A stretch of 32,360 nucleotides of DNA from Bacteroidota bacterium (GTDB taxonomy: Bacteria > Bacteroidota > Bacteroidia > Bacteroidales > FEN-979). The notes beneath the pieces are model-generated. The model searched no databases and was not told the origin of the DNA. It saw only the letters and a program-made list of their open reading frames with translations. A program made the position numbers and the translations under genes. Positions 1-7,721 of the stretch are shown here, in pieces (positions within the stretch are counted from its first letter, which is position 1; each line of letters opens with the position of its first letter). The DNA lies in contig JAPLDO010000149.1 in NCBI GenBank assembly GCA_026391715.1, forward strand, positions 1-32,360, given 5' to 3'.

Positions 1-20
1 TCGTCCTTCGTCCTTCGTCC
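1..20. repeat. Heptanucleotide repeat, three near-complete TCGTCCT units
   Basis: The window opens with TCGTCCT units running in tandem to about base 20. The reverse complement, AGGACGA, is the same heptamer (GGACGAA/GGACGAG) that forms the long array inside dnaE at 11648-11759, but in the opposite orientation. The array is cut by the window edge, so its full length is unknown. It lies in non-coding DNA upstream of the cytochrome operon. Confidence 0.8.
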
Positions 21-239
21 ACGGAAGCGCCGCAATATTTTATCTGTATTTAAGAACGATAACAGATATTGCAATCGATATTTCAGGCAAAACCAGATAC
101 AAACATACACATAAAACCAAGGTAATACAATCATAATCGCATTTTCCCGAAAGGCTTTCTCCGAGTCGCAAGTAAATTTTTATTGTCTTGATATTCAACC
201 TCGCATGGTGGCAGGATTTTATTTCTTACATTCTTTGCG

Positions 240-292
240 TATATTTGTCCACGAATTAATAGTCATTCAGCAACAATCCGTGAATTAATAGT
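240..292 (+). promoter_or_regulatory. Putative promoter -7 element and direct repeat upstream of the cytochrome operon
   Basis: TATATTTG at 240-247 matches the Bacteroidota -7 consensus TAnnTTTG exactly; the -33 position holds only a T-run, so this half is weak. Just downstream, the 16-bp TCCACGAATTAATAGT at 248-263 recurs as TCCGTGAATTAATAGT at 277-292 (two differences), 29 bp apart, with the second copy ending against the start codons. If transcription starts near 254 the repeats sit at and after the start and could bind a regulator or affect translation. The rest of 21-239 shows no gene. Confidence 0.45.
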
Positions 293-295
293 GTG

Positions 296-1891
296 ATGAT
301 GAGTGTCAGGAAAGGAATATTTTTTTTAATAAGTCTTATCGGAAGCTTTACTTCTTTGGCACAAATTTCCCCCGGGGAATTGGCGAAGGTACATTCACAC
401 CTCGAAGGTTTAAGCAATTGTACCAAATGTCATATACTCGGTAAAAAGGTTTCAAATCAGAAATGCCTTGAATGTCATTCAGAAATTAAAGCAAAGATTG
501 ACGCCCGCAAGGGTTATCATGGTTCTGCCGAGGTAACGGGAAAGGAATGTGTGAAATGTCACAGCGACCATCATGGACTGAACTTTCAGATCATTCGTTT
601 TGAAAAAGAAAAGTTTAATCACGACCTGACAGGATTCAAATTGCAGGGCGCTCATGGCAAGAAAAAATGCGTTGATTGCCATAAGCCTGAGTTCATTTCA
701 GACCCGAAAATCAAAAAAAAGAAATTCACCTATCTTGGATTAAACCTGGGTTGCGCAATTTGTCACACCGACTATCACCAAAAAACTCTTTCGCAGGAAT
801 GTGGCAATTGCCACAATTTTGAAAAGTTCAAACCGGCTGGGAAATTCGATCATCAACTGGCAAAATTCAAGTTGGAGGGTAAGCATAAGGATGTTCCATG
901 CCTATCCTGTCACAAAGCGAGTACCAAAAACGGTCAGAAATTTCAGGAATTTACGGGAGTAAAATTTGATAACTGTACCGCATGTCATCAAGATAAACAC
1001 AACAATAAATTCGGGCAAAACTGTAAAGATTGTCATTCTGAACAATCGTTTACTCTTATCAAAGGCACACAAAATTTCGATCATGATAAAACCGATTTCA
1101 AACTTGAAGGAAAGCATAAGCAGGTAGTTTGTAAAACATGCCATAAAACCAAATTCACCAACGCTATGCAATACAGTAACTGCACCAATTGTCATGAGGA
1201 TTATCACCATAAACAGTTTGCAAAACAGGGCGTATCTCCTGACTGTTCCCAATGTCATACTGTCAATGGGTTTATCGGCTCTTTATATACAATTGATAAG
1301 CATAATGCATCGGTTTTTCCACTCAAAGGCGCTCATGTAGCTACGCCATGCTTTGCATGTCATAAAAAAACAGAAAAATGGAGCTTCAGAGAAATCGGCA
1401 AAAGGTGTATTGATTGTCATACCGATATTCACAAGCCGAATATCAACGAAAAGTACTATCCGCAATCTAATTGTGAAAGCTGCCATAATGAGAACCGATG
1501 GAGCATGATTACTTTTGATCATGGAAAAACTAACTTTCCACTCGTTGGCGCTCATTTGAAACGAACCTGCCGGGAGTGCCATTTTAAAAGCGAACCAGAT
1601 GGAACTGTACGCCATCATTTTTCCGGTTTGCCTGTAAACTGTTCCAACTGCCATAAGGATGTGCATAACCATCAATTTGAAAATAATGGAGCTACCGATT
1701 GTTCACTGTGCCATAATAATGATCTTTTTAAGCCTGCGTCGAAGTTCGATCACAACAAATCGAGGTTTCCACTGGATGGTAAACACAAAAATGTAGCATG
1801 TAATAAATGCCATAAACCGAATACGGATCAGAAATTAATTTACGTTTTGTATAAAACAAACAAAATCAAATGCGAAGACTGTCATCATTAA
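296..1891 (+). CDS. Periplasmic/secreted multiheme cytochrome c with 20 CXXCH motifs
   Basis: The protein has a Sec-type signal peptide (hydrophobic stretch FFLISLIGSF, likely cleavage after SLAQ) and then 20 CXXCH heme c motifs in about 505 residues, roughly one heme per 25 residues. A module recurs about six times: FDH-x(3)-FxLxGxH-x(4)-CxxCHK, where the extra histidines probably serve as second axial ligands. No lipobox or membrane anchor follows the signal peptide, so it is predicted to be soluble in the periplasm or held at the outer membrane by partners. Two ATG codons (296, 299) follow a GTG at 293; either ATG gives a good signal peptide. Its end overlaps the next cytochrome by 22 bp. 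This is clearly an electron-transfer protein; its redox partner and terminal acceptor cannot be read from sequence. Confidence 0.93.
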   Translation: MMSVRKGIFFLISLIGSFTSLAQISPGELAKVHSHLEGLSNCTKCHILGKKVSNQKCLECHSEIKAKIDARKGYHGSAEVTGKECVKCHSDHHGLNFQIIRFEKEKFNHDLTGFKLQGAHGKKKCVDCHKPEFISDPKIKKKKFTYLGLNLGCAICHTDYHQKTLSQECGNCHNFEKFKPAGKFDHQLAKFKLEGKHKDVPCLSCHKASTKNGQKFQEFTGVKFDNCTACHQDKHNNKFGQNCKDCHSEQSFTLIKGTQNFDHDKTDFKLEGKHKQVVCKTCHKTKFTNAMQYSNCTNCHEDYHHKQFAKQGVSPDCSQCHTVNGFIGSLYTIDKHNASVFPLKGAHVATPCFACHKKTEKWSFREIGKRCIDCHTDIHKPNINEKYYPQSNCESCHNENRWSMITFDHGKTNFPLVGAHLKRTCRECHFKSEPDGTVRHHFSGLPVNCSNCHKDVHNHQFENNGATDCSLCHNNDLFKPASKFDHNKSRFPLDGKHKNVACNKCHKPNTDQKLIYVLYKTNKIKCEDCHH

Positions 1892-4191
1892 TATTGTCGT
1901 TGCTGCTAACGACAATTTTATTTGCGCAAAAATCACCACATGGCGATAGTTTTACGCTAAGTTGCAAGGATTGCCATAACCCCGATGGTTGGAAAATTGA
2001 TATGAAAACATTGACATTCAACCATGGAACAACCAAATTTCCGCTTGTGGGTCAACACCAGGCAGTCACATGCCGGCAATGCCATACCTCTTTGAACTTC
2101 ACAAGCGCGGGGAAAGAGTGCGTTGACTGTCACACAGATATGCATAATCAAACGGTGGGACCGGATTGCGGCAGATGTCATACGACAATTTCATGGGTGG
2201 TTAATAATATCACTGAAATTCATCAGCGAAGCCGGTTTCCACTTTTAGGCGCGCATGTTACCGCCGATTGTTATAATTGCCATACCAATGCAACGTCAAA
2301 TCTGCTGCTTTTTGGTCCGCTTGGCGTGGAGTGTATTGATTGCCACCGGGCAAACTATGAAGCCACTACCAAGCCGAATCATGCAGCGGGAAATTTCTCA
2401 ACCAATTGCATTGATTGTCATACAATGAATGCTTTTTCATGGTCGGGCGCCGGTTTTAATCATGCCAATATTACCTCCGGATGTGTTGAATGTCATCTGA
2501 CTGATTATAATAATACGACAAGTCCAAATCATACACAAATTGGTTTTTCAACAAATTGTAAAGATTGCCATACCACCAACCCCGGATGGAAACCTGCCGA
2601 CTACCGTGAGCATGATTCCAAATCCTTTCCCATTTATTCTGGAAAACACGGTGGCGCCTGGAGCGCTTGCAGCGATTGCCACAGCAATCCATCAAGCTAT
2701 TCGCAGTACACCTGTATTGATTGCCATGACCACAACCAGTCGAAAATGGATAACGACCATAATGAAGTGGGCGGATATGCTTACAATAGCCCGGCCTGCT
2801 TTGCTTGTCACCCAACCGGTTCAAAAGAAGGGACTTTCAACCATAGCTCTTCTGCTTTTCCATTGACTGGGGCCCATATAACTACCGAGTGTCAAAAATG
2901 CCATATCACTGGATTTAAGGGAACTCCCTCTGCATGCTTCAGTTGTCATGCGCCGGATTATAATAAATCTGTAAACCCGAATCATGCCACCTTATTTTTA
3001 CCCACAGAATGTGGAACCTGCCACACGACCGTTCCTGATTGGAAACCGGCTACATTCGATATTCACAATAATTATTACATCCTGGCAGGGGCGCATGTTC
3101 CTATTGCAACTGATTGCAATACCTGCCATAATAGCAATTATATCAATTCGCCGAATACCTGCGTCGGTTGCCATGAAGTACAGTATAACCAGTCCACCAA
3201 GCCAAACCATATTACAGCCAATTTCCCGACAACCTGCGAAACGTGTCATTCAGAAGTGGCATGGGCGCCGGCAACATTTGATCACAACAATATTTATCCG
3301 CTGATTGGAGCTCATGCAGCTATTGCTCCTAATTGCGCTTCATGCCATATCAGCGGTTATGTAAACACACCAAACACCTGCGCCGGATGTCATATCGCAA
3401 AATATAACCAGTCAACCAATCCAAACCACATAACAGCCAATTTCCCTACAACCTGTGAAACATGCCATACGCCTGCTGCCTGGAGTCCTTCATCGTTTAA
3501 CCACAACACTATTTACCCACTTACAGGCGCACATGCAACTATTGCCGCCAATTGCTTCTCCTGTCACCAGGGAAATTATTCCAACACGCCAAATACATGC
3601 GTAGGATGTCATTTGCCGAATTTTAACGCTTCGGTCAATCCTAACCATGCCGCCATAAATATCCCAACCGATTGCGGGACTTGTCATACAACCAACCCGA
3701 ACTGGACTCCTGCCACTTTTCCTATTCATAATAATTATTATGTAATAGCCGGCGCGCATATTCCGGTAAGCTGCATAACCTGTCATAATGGTAATTACAA
3801 CAACTCAACGCCGAATACCTGCGTGGGCTGCCATTTAACAAATTACAATCAAACAACCAATCCATCGCATACAGCAGCTCTGTTTCCAACATCATGCGCT
3901 GATTGTCATACTCAATCTGCATGGGCCCCGGCAAACTGGGATCACGACAATCAGTATTTTCCGATATACTCTGGAAAGCACAATGGACATTGGAATACCT
4001 GCGCCGATTGCCATCCTAACCCTGGAAACTATGCAACATTCACCTGCACTACCTCCTGCCATCCTCAATCATCAATGAATAATAAACATCAGGGGGTTGT
4101 TGGATATTCCTATAATAGCGTTGCCTGCTTAAATTGTCATCCAAGAGGATCCGGCGATAAAATGATGATTAAAATTTTCAAAAATGAATAA
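1870..4191 (+). CDS. Multiheme cytochrome c with 30 heme motifs (29 CXXCH plus one CX3CH)
   Basis: 773 residues with a signal peptide (LSSLILSLLLTTILFAQ) and no lipobox. I count 29 CXXCH motifs plus one CX3CH (CTTSCH, residues 726-731). Residues about 355-700 are a tandem array of five modules of 70-75 residues, each with three heme motifs and the conserved elements YNxSxxPNH, PTxCxTCH, ATFxxHN and GAH. A different module of about 70 residues (FPIYSGKH...NCHP/ACHP) occurs near residue 250 and again at the C-terminus. The start overlaps the previous cytochrome by 22 bp and the end overlaps the beta-barrel gene by 8 bp, so the three are probably translated together. The likely role is a heme wire in the periplasm or across/outside the outer membrane; the substrate is unknown. 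Confidence 0.93.
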   Translation: MRRLSSLILSLLLTTILFAQKSPHGDSFTLSCKDCHNPDGWKIDMKTLTFNHGTTKFPLVGQHQAVTCRQCHTSLNFTSAGKECVDCHTDMHNQTVGPDCGRCHTTISWVVNNITEIHQRSRFPLLGAHVTADCYNCHTNATSNLLLFGPLGVECIDCHRANYEATTKPNHAAGNFSTNCIDCHTMNAFSWSGAGFNHANITSGCVECHLTDYNNTTSPNHTQIGFSTNCKDCHTTNPGWKPADYREHDSKSFPIYSGKHGGAWSACSDCHSNPSSYSQYTCIDCHDHNQSKMDNDHNEVGGYAYNSPACFACHPTGSKEGTFNHSSSAFPLTGAHITTECQKCHITGFKGTPSACFSCHAPDYNKSVNPNHATLFLPTECGTCHTTVPDWKPATFDIHNNYYILAGAHVPIATDCNTCHNSNYINSPNTCVGCHEVQYNQSTKPNHITANFPTTCETCHSEVAWAPATFDHNNIYPLIGAHAAIAPNCASCHISGYVNTPNTCAGCHIAKYNQSTNPNHITANFPTTCETCHTPAAWSPSSFNHNTIYPLTGAHATIAANCFSCHQGNYSNTPNTCVGCHLPNFNASVNPNHAAINIPTDCGTCHTTNPNWTPATFPIHNNYYVIAGAHIPVSCITCHNGNYNNSTPNTCVGCHLTNYNQTTNPSHTAALFPTSCADCHTQSAWAPANWDHDNQYFPIYSGKHNGHWNTCADCHPNPGNYATFTCTTSCHPQSSMNNKHQGVVGYSYNSVACLNCHPRGSGDKMMIKIFKNE

Positions 4192-5818
4192 GCCGCTCAA
4201 CATTATAATCATTCAGATCATTATAGTGTTATTCTGCGGATTAACTATTTATGCGCAGAATTCCATTGAATCGAGGGAAGGAAAAGTATCATATATCACC
4301 TCGCAGAATGTCTATATCAAATTTCAAGCCACTGAAGGCATTTCAATAGGAGATACACTTTTCGCTACAGAAAACGGTCAGTTAGTTGCGGCATTGATTG
4401 TAAAAAATATATCCTCGATTTCCTGTGTTTGTGTTCCGTCAGGTTCCAGAACCTTTACCGTTGGCGAATCGGTGATGGCAATAACAAAGGGTATAAAACC
4501 AGTTTCTAAATCAGATTCGGTCAGCCAAAATGAATTTACACCCACGAGCGGCGTATCAGACTCTGTGAAAACACAAAAGATTCAGCCAAAAAATCAAGTC
4601 CAGGATTTCGATGGAAATATCACAGTTGCCTCATATCTGAACTTTTCCAACTCCACAGCCAATTCACAGCGGATGCGCTATACGCTCGCTTTTAATGCCG
4701 ACAATATTGGAAACTCAAAATTATCGGCAGAAACATACATATCTTTTGTTCACAAGATCAACCAATGGAGCGAGATTCAGGAAGATGTTTTTAACGGACT
4801 TAAGATTTACAATCTTTCCATTAACTATAAGTTTAGCAAACATCATCAGGTTTGGTTCGGACGAAAAATTAATCCGAAAATTTCGAACGCAGGCGCAATT
4901 GACGGGCTTCAGTACGAATTTCAACTTAATTCGCTTTCAGTTGGTATTATCGGCGGAACAAGACCAGATTATAGAAATTATAGTTTTAATGCAAATCTGA
5001 CTCAGTTTGGCGGATATCTGGCACATGATCTGGCTGGAAAAAACGGCAATATGCAGACTACCCTTGCTTTTATGCAGCAAATGAACAACGGCGCCACCGA
5101 CCGACGGTTTGCTTACCTTCAACATGTGAATGCGCTGGTTAAAAATCTCTATTTCTTTGGCTCCGTAGAAGTTGATTTTTATAAGAAGACAATGAATACT
5201 GTGGACAGTACTTTTACGCAAGACAACTCGCCAAAGCTTTCAAATCTCTATCTTTCGCTGCGTTACAGACCTTTAAAAATGCTGTCGTTTACCCTGTCGT
5301 ATAGCGCCCGCCAGAATGTAATTTACTATGAAACCTATAAAGATATTGTGGCAACTCTGCTGGAGGCTGCCACAGTGCAAGGCTTGATATTTCAGATCAA
5401 TGTAAGACCAGGAAAAAACCTTTCTATCGGCATAAATACGAGTTACCGCGATAGTAAAAATGATCCAAAACCTACAAAAAGTTTGTATATATATCTCACG
5501 TTAGCCCGTATTCCAGGCATTGAAGCTTCCGGTACTTTATCGGCAACACTGCTTGAAACCGGGTATATGTCGGGAAAAATATACAGCGCCGGTTTATCGC
5601 GCGACCTGATAAACGGAAAACTCAATGCCGGTTTGGGTTACAGGTTTGTTGATTATAGTTTTTTCAGCGGTGAAAGCAGAATTTATCAGCATATTCCCGA
5701 ATTCAACCTTACCTGGAGGATTTTGAAAAAACTCTCCTGCTCGCTATTTTATGAAGGAACTTTTGATAAAACTTCAACCTTTAACCGGATTTACATTAAT
5801 TTTACGCAACGATTCTGA
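4184..5818 (+). CDS. Outer-membrane beta-barrel (porin-like) protein of the cytochrome cluster
   Basis: 544 residues. A signal peptide (IIIIQIIIVLFCGLTIYAQ) is followed at residues about 30-100 by a small beta-rich domain (GKVSYITSQNVYIKF, GISIGDTLFA, FTVGESVMAI) that resembles an SH3-like fold. After a polar linker (about 105-145) come alternating polar/hydrophobic strands rich in aromatic residues to the end, and the chain finishes with a terminal phenylalanine (INFTQRF), typical of outer-membrane barrels. There are no heme motifs. The start codon lies inside the end of the 30-heme cytochrome gene. By analogy with porin-cytochrome complexes (MtrB-type barrel plus multiheme cytochromes), it may hold a cytochrome in the outer membrane; similarity to MtrB itself is not visible, so the role is inferred from context. 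Confidence 0.75.
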   Translation: MNKPLNIIIIQIIIVLFCGLTIYAQNSIESREGKVSYITSQNVYIKFQATEGISIGDTLFATENGQLVAALIVKNISSISCVCVPSGSRTFTVGESVMAITKGIKPVSKSDSVSQNEFTPTSGVSDSVKTQKIQPKNQVQDFDGNITVASYLNFSNSTANSQRMRYTLAFNADNIGNSKLSAETYISFVHKINQWSEIQEDVFNGLKIYNLSINYKFSKHHQVWFGRKINPKISNAGAIDGLQYEFQLNSLSVGIIGGTRPDYRNYSFNANLTQFGGYLAHDLAGKNGNMQTTLAFMQQMNNGATDRRFAYLQHVNALVKNLYFFGSVEVDFYKKTMNTVDSTFTQDNSPKLSNLYLSLRYRPLKMLSFTLSYSARQNVIYYETYKDIVATLLEAATVQGLIFQINVRPGKNLSIGINTSYRDSKNDPKPTKSLYIYLTLARIPGIEASGTLSATLLETGYMSGKIYSAGLSRDLINGKLNAGLGYRFVDYSFFSGESRIYQHIPEFNLTWRILKKLSCSLFYEGTFDKTSTFNRIYINFTQRF

Positions 5819-5913
5819 GGCAGAAAAAGCTGCGCAAAAGGAACGCAGATAATTTAGGGTTGAATGATTTACACTGATTTTTTAAATAACCAAATTCAAA
5901 AAAAATCTTAAAA

Positions 5914-6642
5914 ATGAATAAAAGCCGATTGATCATTGTTGTAGTTTTAGCGCTACTTGCTATCTTGTTTTTTGTAACTACCTGTTACCGTGGCGGACAA
6001 AAGAATAAAATGGCAGACCTTCCTCCCGGAACCCACGGCGTTACGGTAAAGGAAGTCATACAGACATCCAATTACTCATATCTTAATGTTGAAGAGAATG
6101 ACAAGATGTTCTGGATTGCGGTAGTTAGTCGCCAGGCTAAACCCGGCGACGTGATATACTATACAAAAGCTTATGAGATGAATAATTTTGTCAGCAAGGA
6201 ACTAAAACGGACTTTCCCCTCGGTTTTATTTATTGAAGATCCAGTAGATAACCTGACCACAGATCAAAAGCCTGGTCAAAAACCTATGACTGCCCAGAAG
6301 CCTACGCTATCAAAATGGTCAGATGTTTCGGTTGTTACGCCAACCGGTGGAATCACGATTGGGGATTTGTACAAGAATCCAGGTAGTTATTCCGGAAAAC
6401 CAATTATTATCCGGGGCGTTGTGACAAAATCCAATTCCCAGATTATGGGTAAAAACTGGTTGCATATCCAGGATGGCACAAATTACGAAGGGAAATTTGA
6501 TTTGACAGTCACAACAATGGATAGCCTTATTGTAGGCAAAACAGCAACTTTCAAAGGAGTAATTACCTTAAATAAAGATTTTGGTTCCGGATATTTTTAT
6601 GACGTGATCATGGAAGAAGGCAGAACTTCTGATATTAAATAG
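5914..6642 (+). CDS. Membrane-anchored protein with two OB-fold-like domains (NrfJ-like)
   Basis: 242 residues. An N-terminal hydrophobic segment (LIIVVVLALLAILFFVTT) acts as a membrane anchor or signal; Cys24 follows it but the site lacks a good lipobox. Residues about 38-110 (HGVTVKEVIQTSNYSYLNV...MFWIAV...PGDVIYY) resemble the small OB-like domain found in cytochrome-associated NrfJ-type proteins. A TTDQKPGQKP linker leads to a second OB-like domain (about 150-235: GKPIIIRGVVTKSN, GKNWLHIQDGT, GKTATFKGVI). It follows the barrel gene by 95 bp on the same strand and probably belongs to the same operon. A role in assembly or heme/metal handling of the cytochromes is inferred from the family resemblance and position only. 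Confidence 0.65.
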   Translation: MNKSRLIIVVVLALLAILFFVTTCYRGGQKNKMADLPPGTHGVTVKEVIQTSNYSYLNVEENDKMFWIAVVSRQAKPGDVIYYTKAYEMNNFVSKELKRTFPSVLFIEDPVDNLTTDQKPGQKPMTAQKPTLSKWSDVSVVTPTGGITIGDLYKNPGSYSGKPIIIRGVVTKSNSQIMGKNWLHIQDGTNYEGKFDLTVTTMDSLIVGKTATFKGVITLNKDFGSGYFYDVIMEEGRTSDIK

Positions 6643-6678
6643 CGACTGTGAAATGCTATAAGAAGCTGTGATAAGGAG

Positions 6679-6710
6679 AGGTTTCTCATTTCTTAAAATG
6701 TGAAACCTTT
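6679..6710. terminator. Bidirectional hairpin terminator between convergent genes
   Basis: AGGTTTCTCATTT (6679-6691) and AAATGTGAAACCT (6696-6708) form a 13-bp stem with one mismatch and a 4-nt loop. It lies between the end of the plus-strand cytochrome operon (6642) and the end of the minus-strand nuclease-like gene (6748), where a shared terminator is expected. The T-run after the stem is short. Confidence 0.55.
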
Positions 6711-6747
6711 ATCAAACTAAACAATACCTTTAATATTTTACTTTGCT

Positions 6748-7377
6748 CTAAAATGCTTTTGGCATAAAACCAGGCTCATTTATAATTGACGCACTGTTCC
6801 CGGTAGCTCTGATAACAAATAAACCCTGTTTTTCAGCCATCCGGTCGCTGGAGCCATCGGCTGTAATATACGCCATGGCGCCATAAACAATCTTGTCGTG
6901 GTATTCTCGCATATAGGTTTTAGCTTTCCATAATTTTTCGGTAAAATCATCAACATCATCAGGTCTCAGTGTGGTTTTAACCTCAACTATAACAATCTCG
7001 GAGCGGTTTATGGCAACAATATCGTACTCAAAATTCTGTCCTTTATGATTTCCCTTAGCCCGTAGTAAAGTGCGTTCAACCCCGATGCCTTTTTCTTTCA
7101 GCAATTTAATTAAATCCCCTTCAACCAGCGATTCAACCAACTTGCCCCACTGGGATGTAAACAATTGGTCGAGCTTTCGTATTTTATTGTCAGTTTCTTT
7201 AAACTGTTTATCAGTTTCTTTAAACTGTTTATCAGTTTCCTGAAACTTCTCTGTAAGAATTCTGTCAGTCTCTTTTAATTGTCTGTCGGTTTCCTGAAAC
7301 ATCCTCCAAACCTGCTGAAAATCGAGTGGCTGGTTGTAAGGTACGGCGGGTTCTTCGGCTGTATTTTCGCTTTCCAT
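6748..7377 (-). CDS. Coiled-coil protein with PD-(D/E)XK nuclease-like domain
   Basis: 209 residues. Residues about 26-72 are heptad repeats (QETDKQF, KETDKQF, KETDNKI) that predict a coiled coil, partly encoded by a 21-bp tandem repeat. Residues about 75-205 form a compact alpha/beta domain with FEYDIVAI (Asp119) and IVIVEVKTT (Glu132, Lys134), the spacing of a PD-(D/E)XK nuclease core, as in the DUF3782-type proteins common in Bacteroidota and cyanobacteria. The phrase GQNFEYDIVAINRSEIVIVE also resembles archaeal Holliday junction resolvase-like and YraN-like folds. The gene has its own promoter (-7 TAACTTTG, 7404-7397). DNA cleavage is a family-level prediction; its biological role is unknown. 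Confidence 0.72.
   Translation of the reverse strand: MESENTAEEPAVPYNQPLDFQQVWRMFQETDRQLKETDRILTEKFQETDKQFKETDKQFKETDNKIRKLDQLFTSQWGKLVESLVEGDLIKLLKEKGIGVERTLLRAKGNHKGQNFEYDIVAINRSEIVIVEVKTTLRPDDVDDFTEKLWKAKTYMREYHDKIVYGAMAYITADGSSDRMAEKQGLFVIRATGNSASIINEPGFMPKAF
7191..7253. repeat. 21-bp tandem repeat encoding coiled-coil heptads
   Basis: Two identical 21-bp units (7191-7211 and 7212-7232, each starting CAGTTTCTTTAAACTG) are followed by a degenerate third unit (7233-7253). Each unit encodes exactly seven residues, one heptad (KQFKETD register) of the coiled coil in the nuclease-like protein. The identity of the first two units suggests recent duplication. Confidence 0.85.
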
Positions 7378-7396
7378 GGTTTGAATATTTAAAGTG

Positions 7397-7404
7397 CAAA
7401 GTTA
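7397..7404 (-). promoter_or_regulatory. Putative -7 element for the nuclease-like gene
   Basis: On the minus strand TAACTTTG matches the Bacteroidota -7 element TAnnTTTG exactly, 20 bases upstream of the ATG at 7377. A good -33 TTG element is not obvious at the usual spacing. The predicted leader is about 10-15 nt. Confidence 0.4.
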
Positions 7405-7514
7405 CAGCAAATTTGATGTCGAAAAGGAAACGGCTTAGGCAATAGTGTAAATAAAGGTTTCATATTTTTAATAGGAATCAAAACTAACTTCCAGATTATT
7501 AATAAGAAAGGTAT

Positions 7515-7721
7515 TTAGAAAAAAAAACTAAACCCGGCGCTTACAAAACCCCATGCAAGGCGGATAAAGAGCAATGTTTTACTTAGTAGTTTTAAACTGT
7601 CGAGGTACAAAAGCATTATCAGGAAAAGGAATACCGGAATAAGGCTGACTAAAACCAAATAATCATAGATTTCGCGGGTTTTATCAGTTACATTGGCAAC
7701 TGAGCTTATATTTCCGGGCAA
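7515..7721 (-). CDS. Possible small two-helix membrane protein
   Basis: A 68-residue reading frame with two hydrophobic stretches, YLVLVSLIPVFLFLIMLLYL (about 21-40) and TLLFIRLAWGFVSAGFSFFF at the C-terminus. Its ATG lies 38 bp inside the end of the upstream dipeptidase gene in another frame, so translation may be coupled. I do not recognise a family. The dipeptidase ends at a normal place for M19 enzymes, so this is not simply its frameshifted tail. It could be a chance frame; the clean two-helix pattern is the main support. Confidence 0.35.
   Translation of the reverse strand: MPGNISSVANVTDKTREIYDYLVLVSLIPVFLFLIMLLYLDSLKLLSKTLLFIRLAWGFVSAGFSFFF

Noticed and set aside
902-1675. Minus-strand open frames within the first cytochrome
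   Set aside because: Repeated CXXCH codons produce recurring antisense ITV/MT-rich frames; the plus-strand heme motifs are decisive.
5819-5913. Possible small gene or riboswitch between barrel and OB-fold genes
   Set aside because: Only 95 bp of AT-rich sequence with no stable structure or start codon in context.
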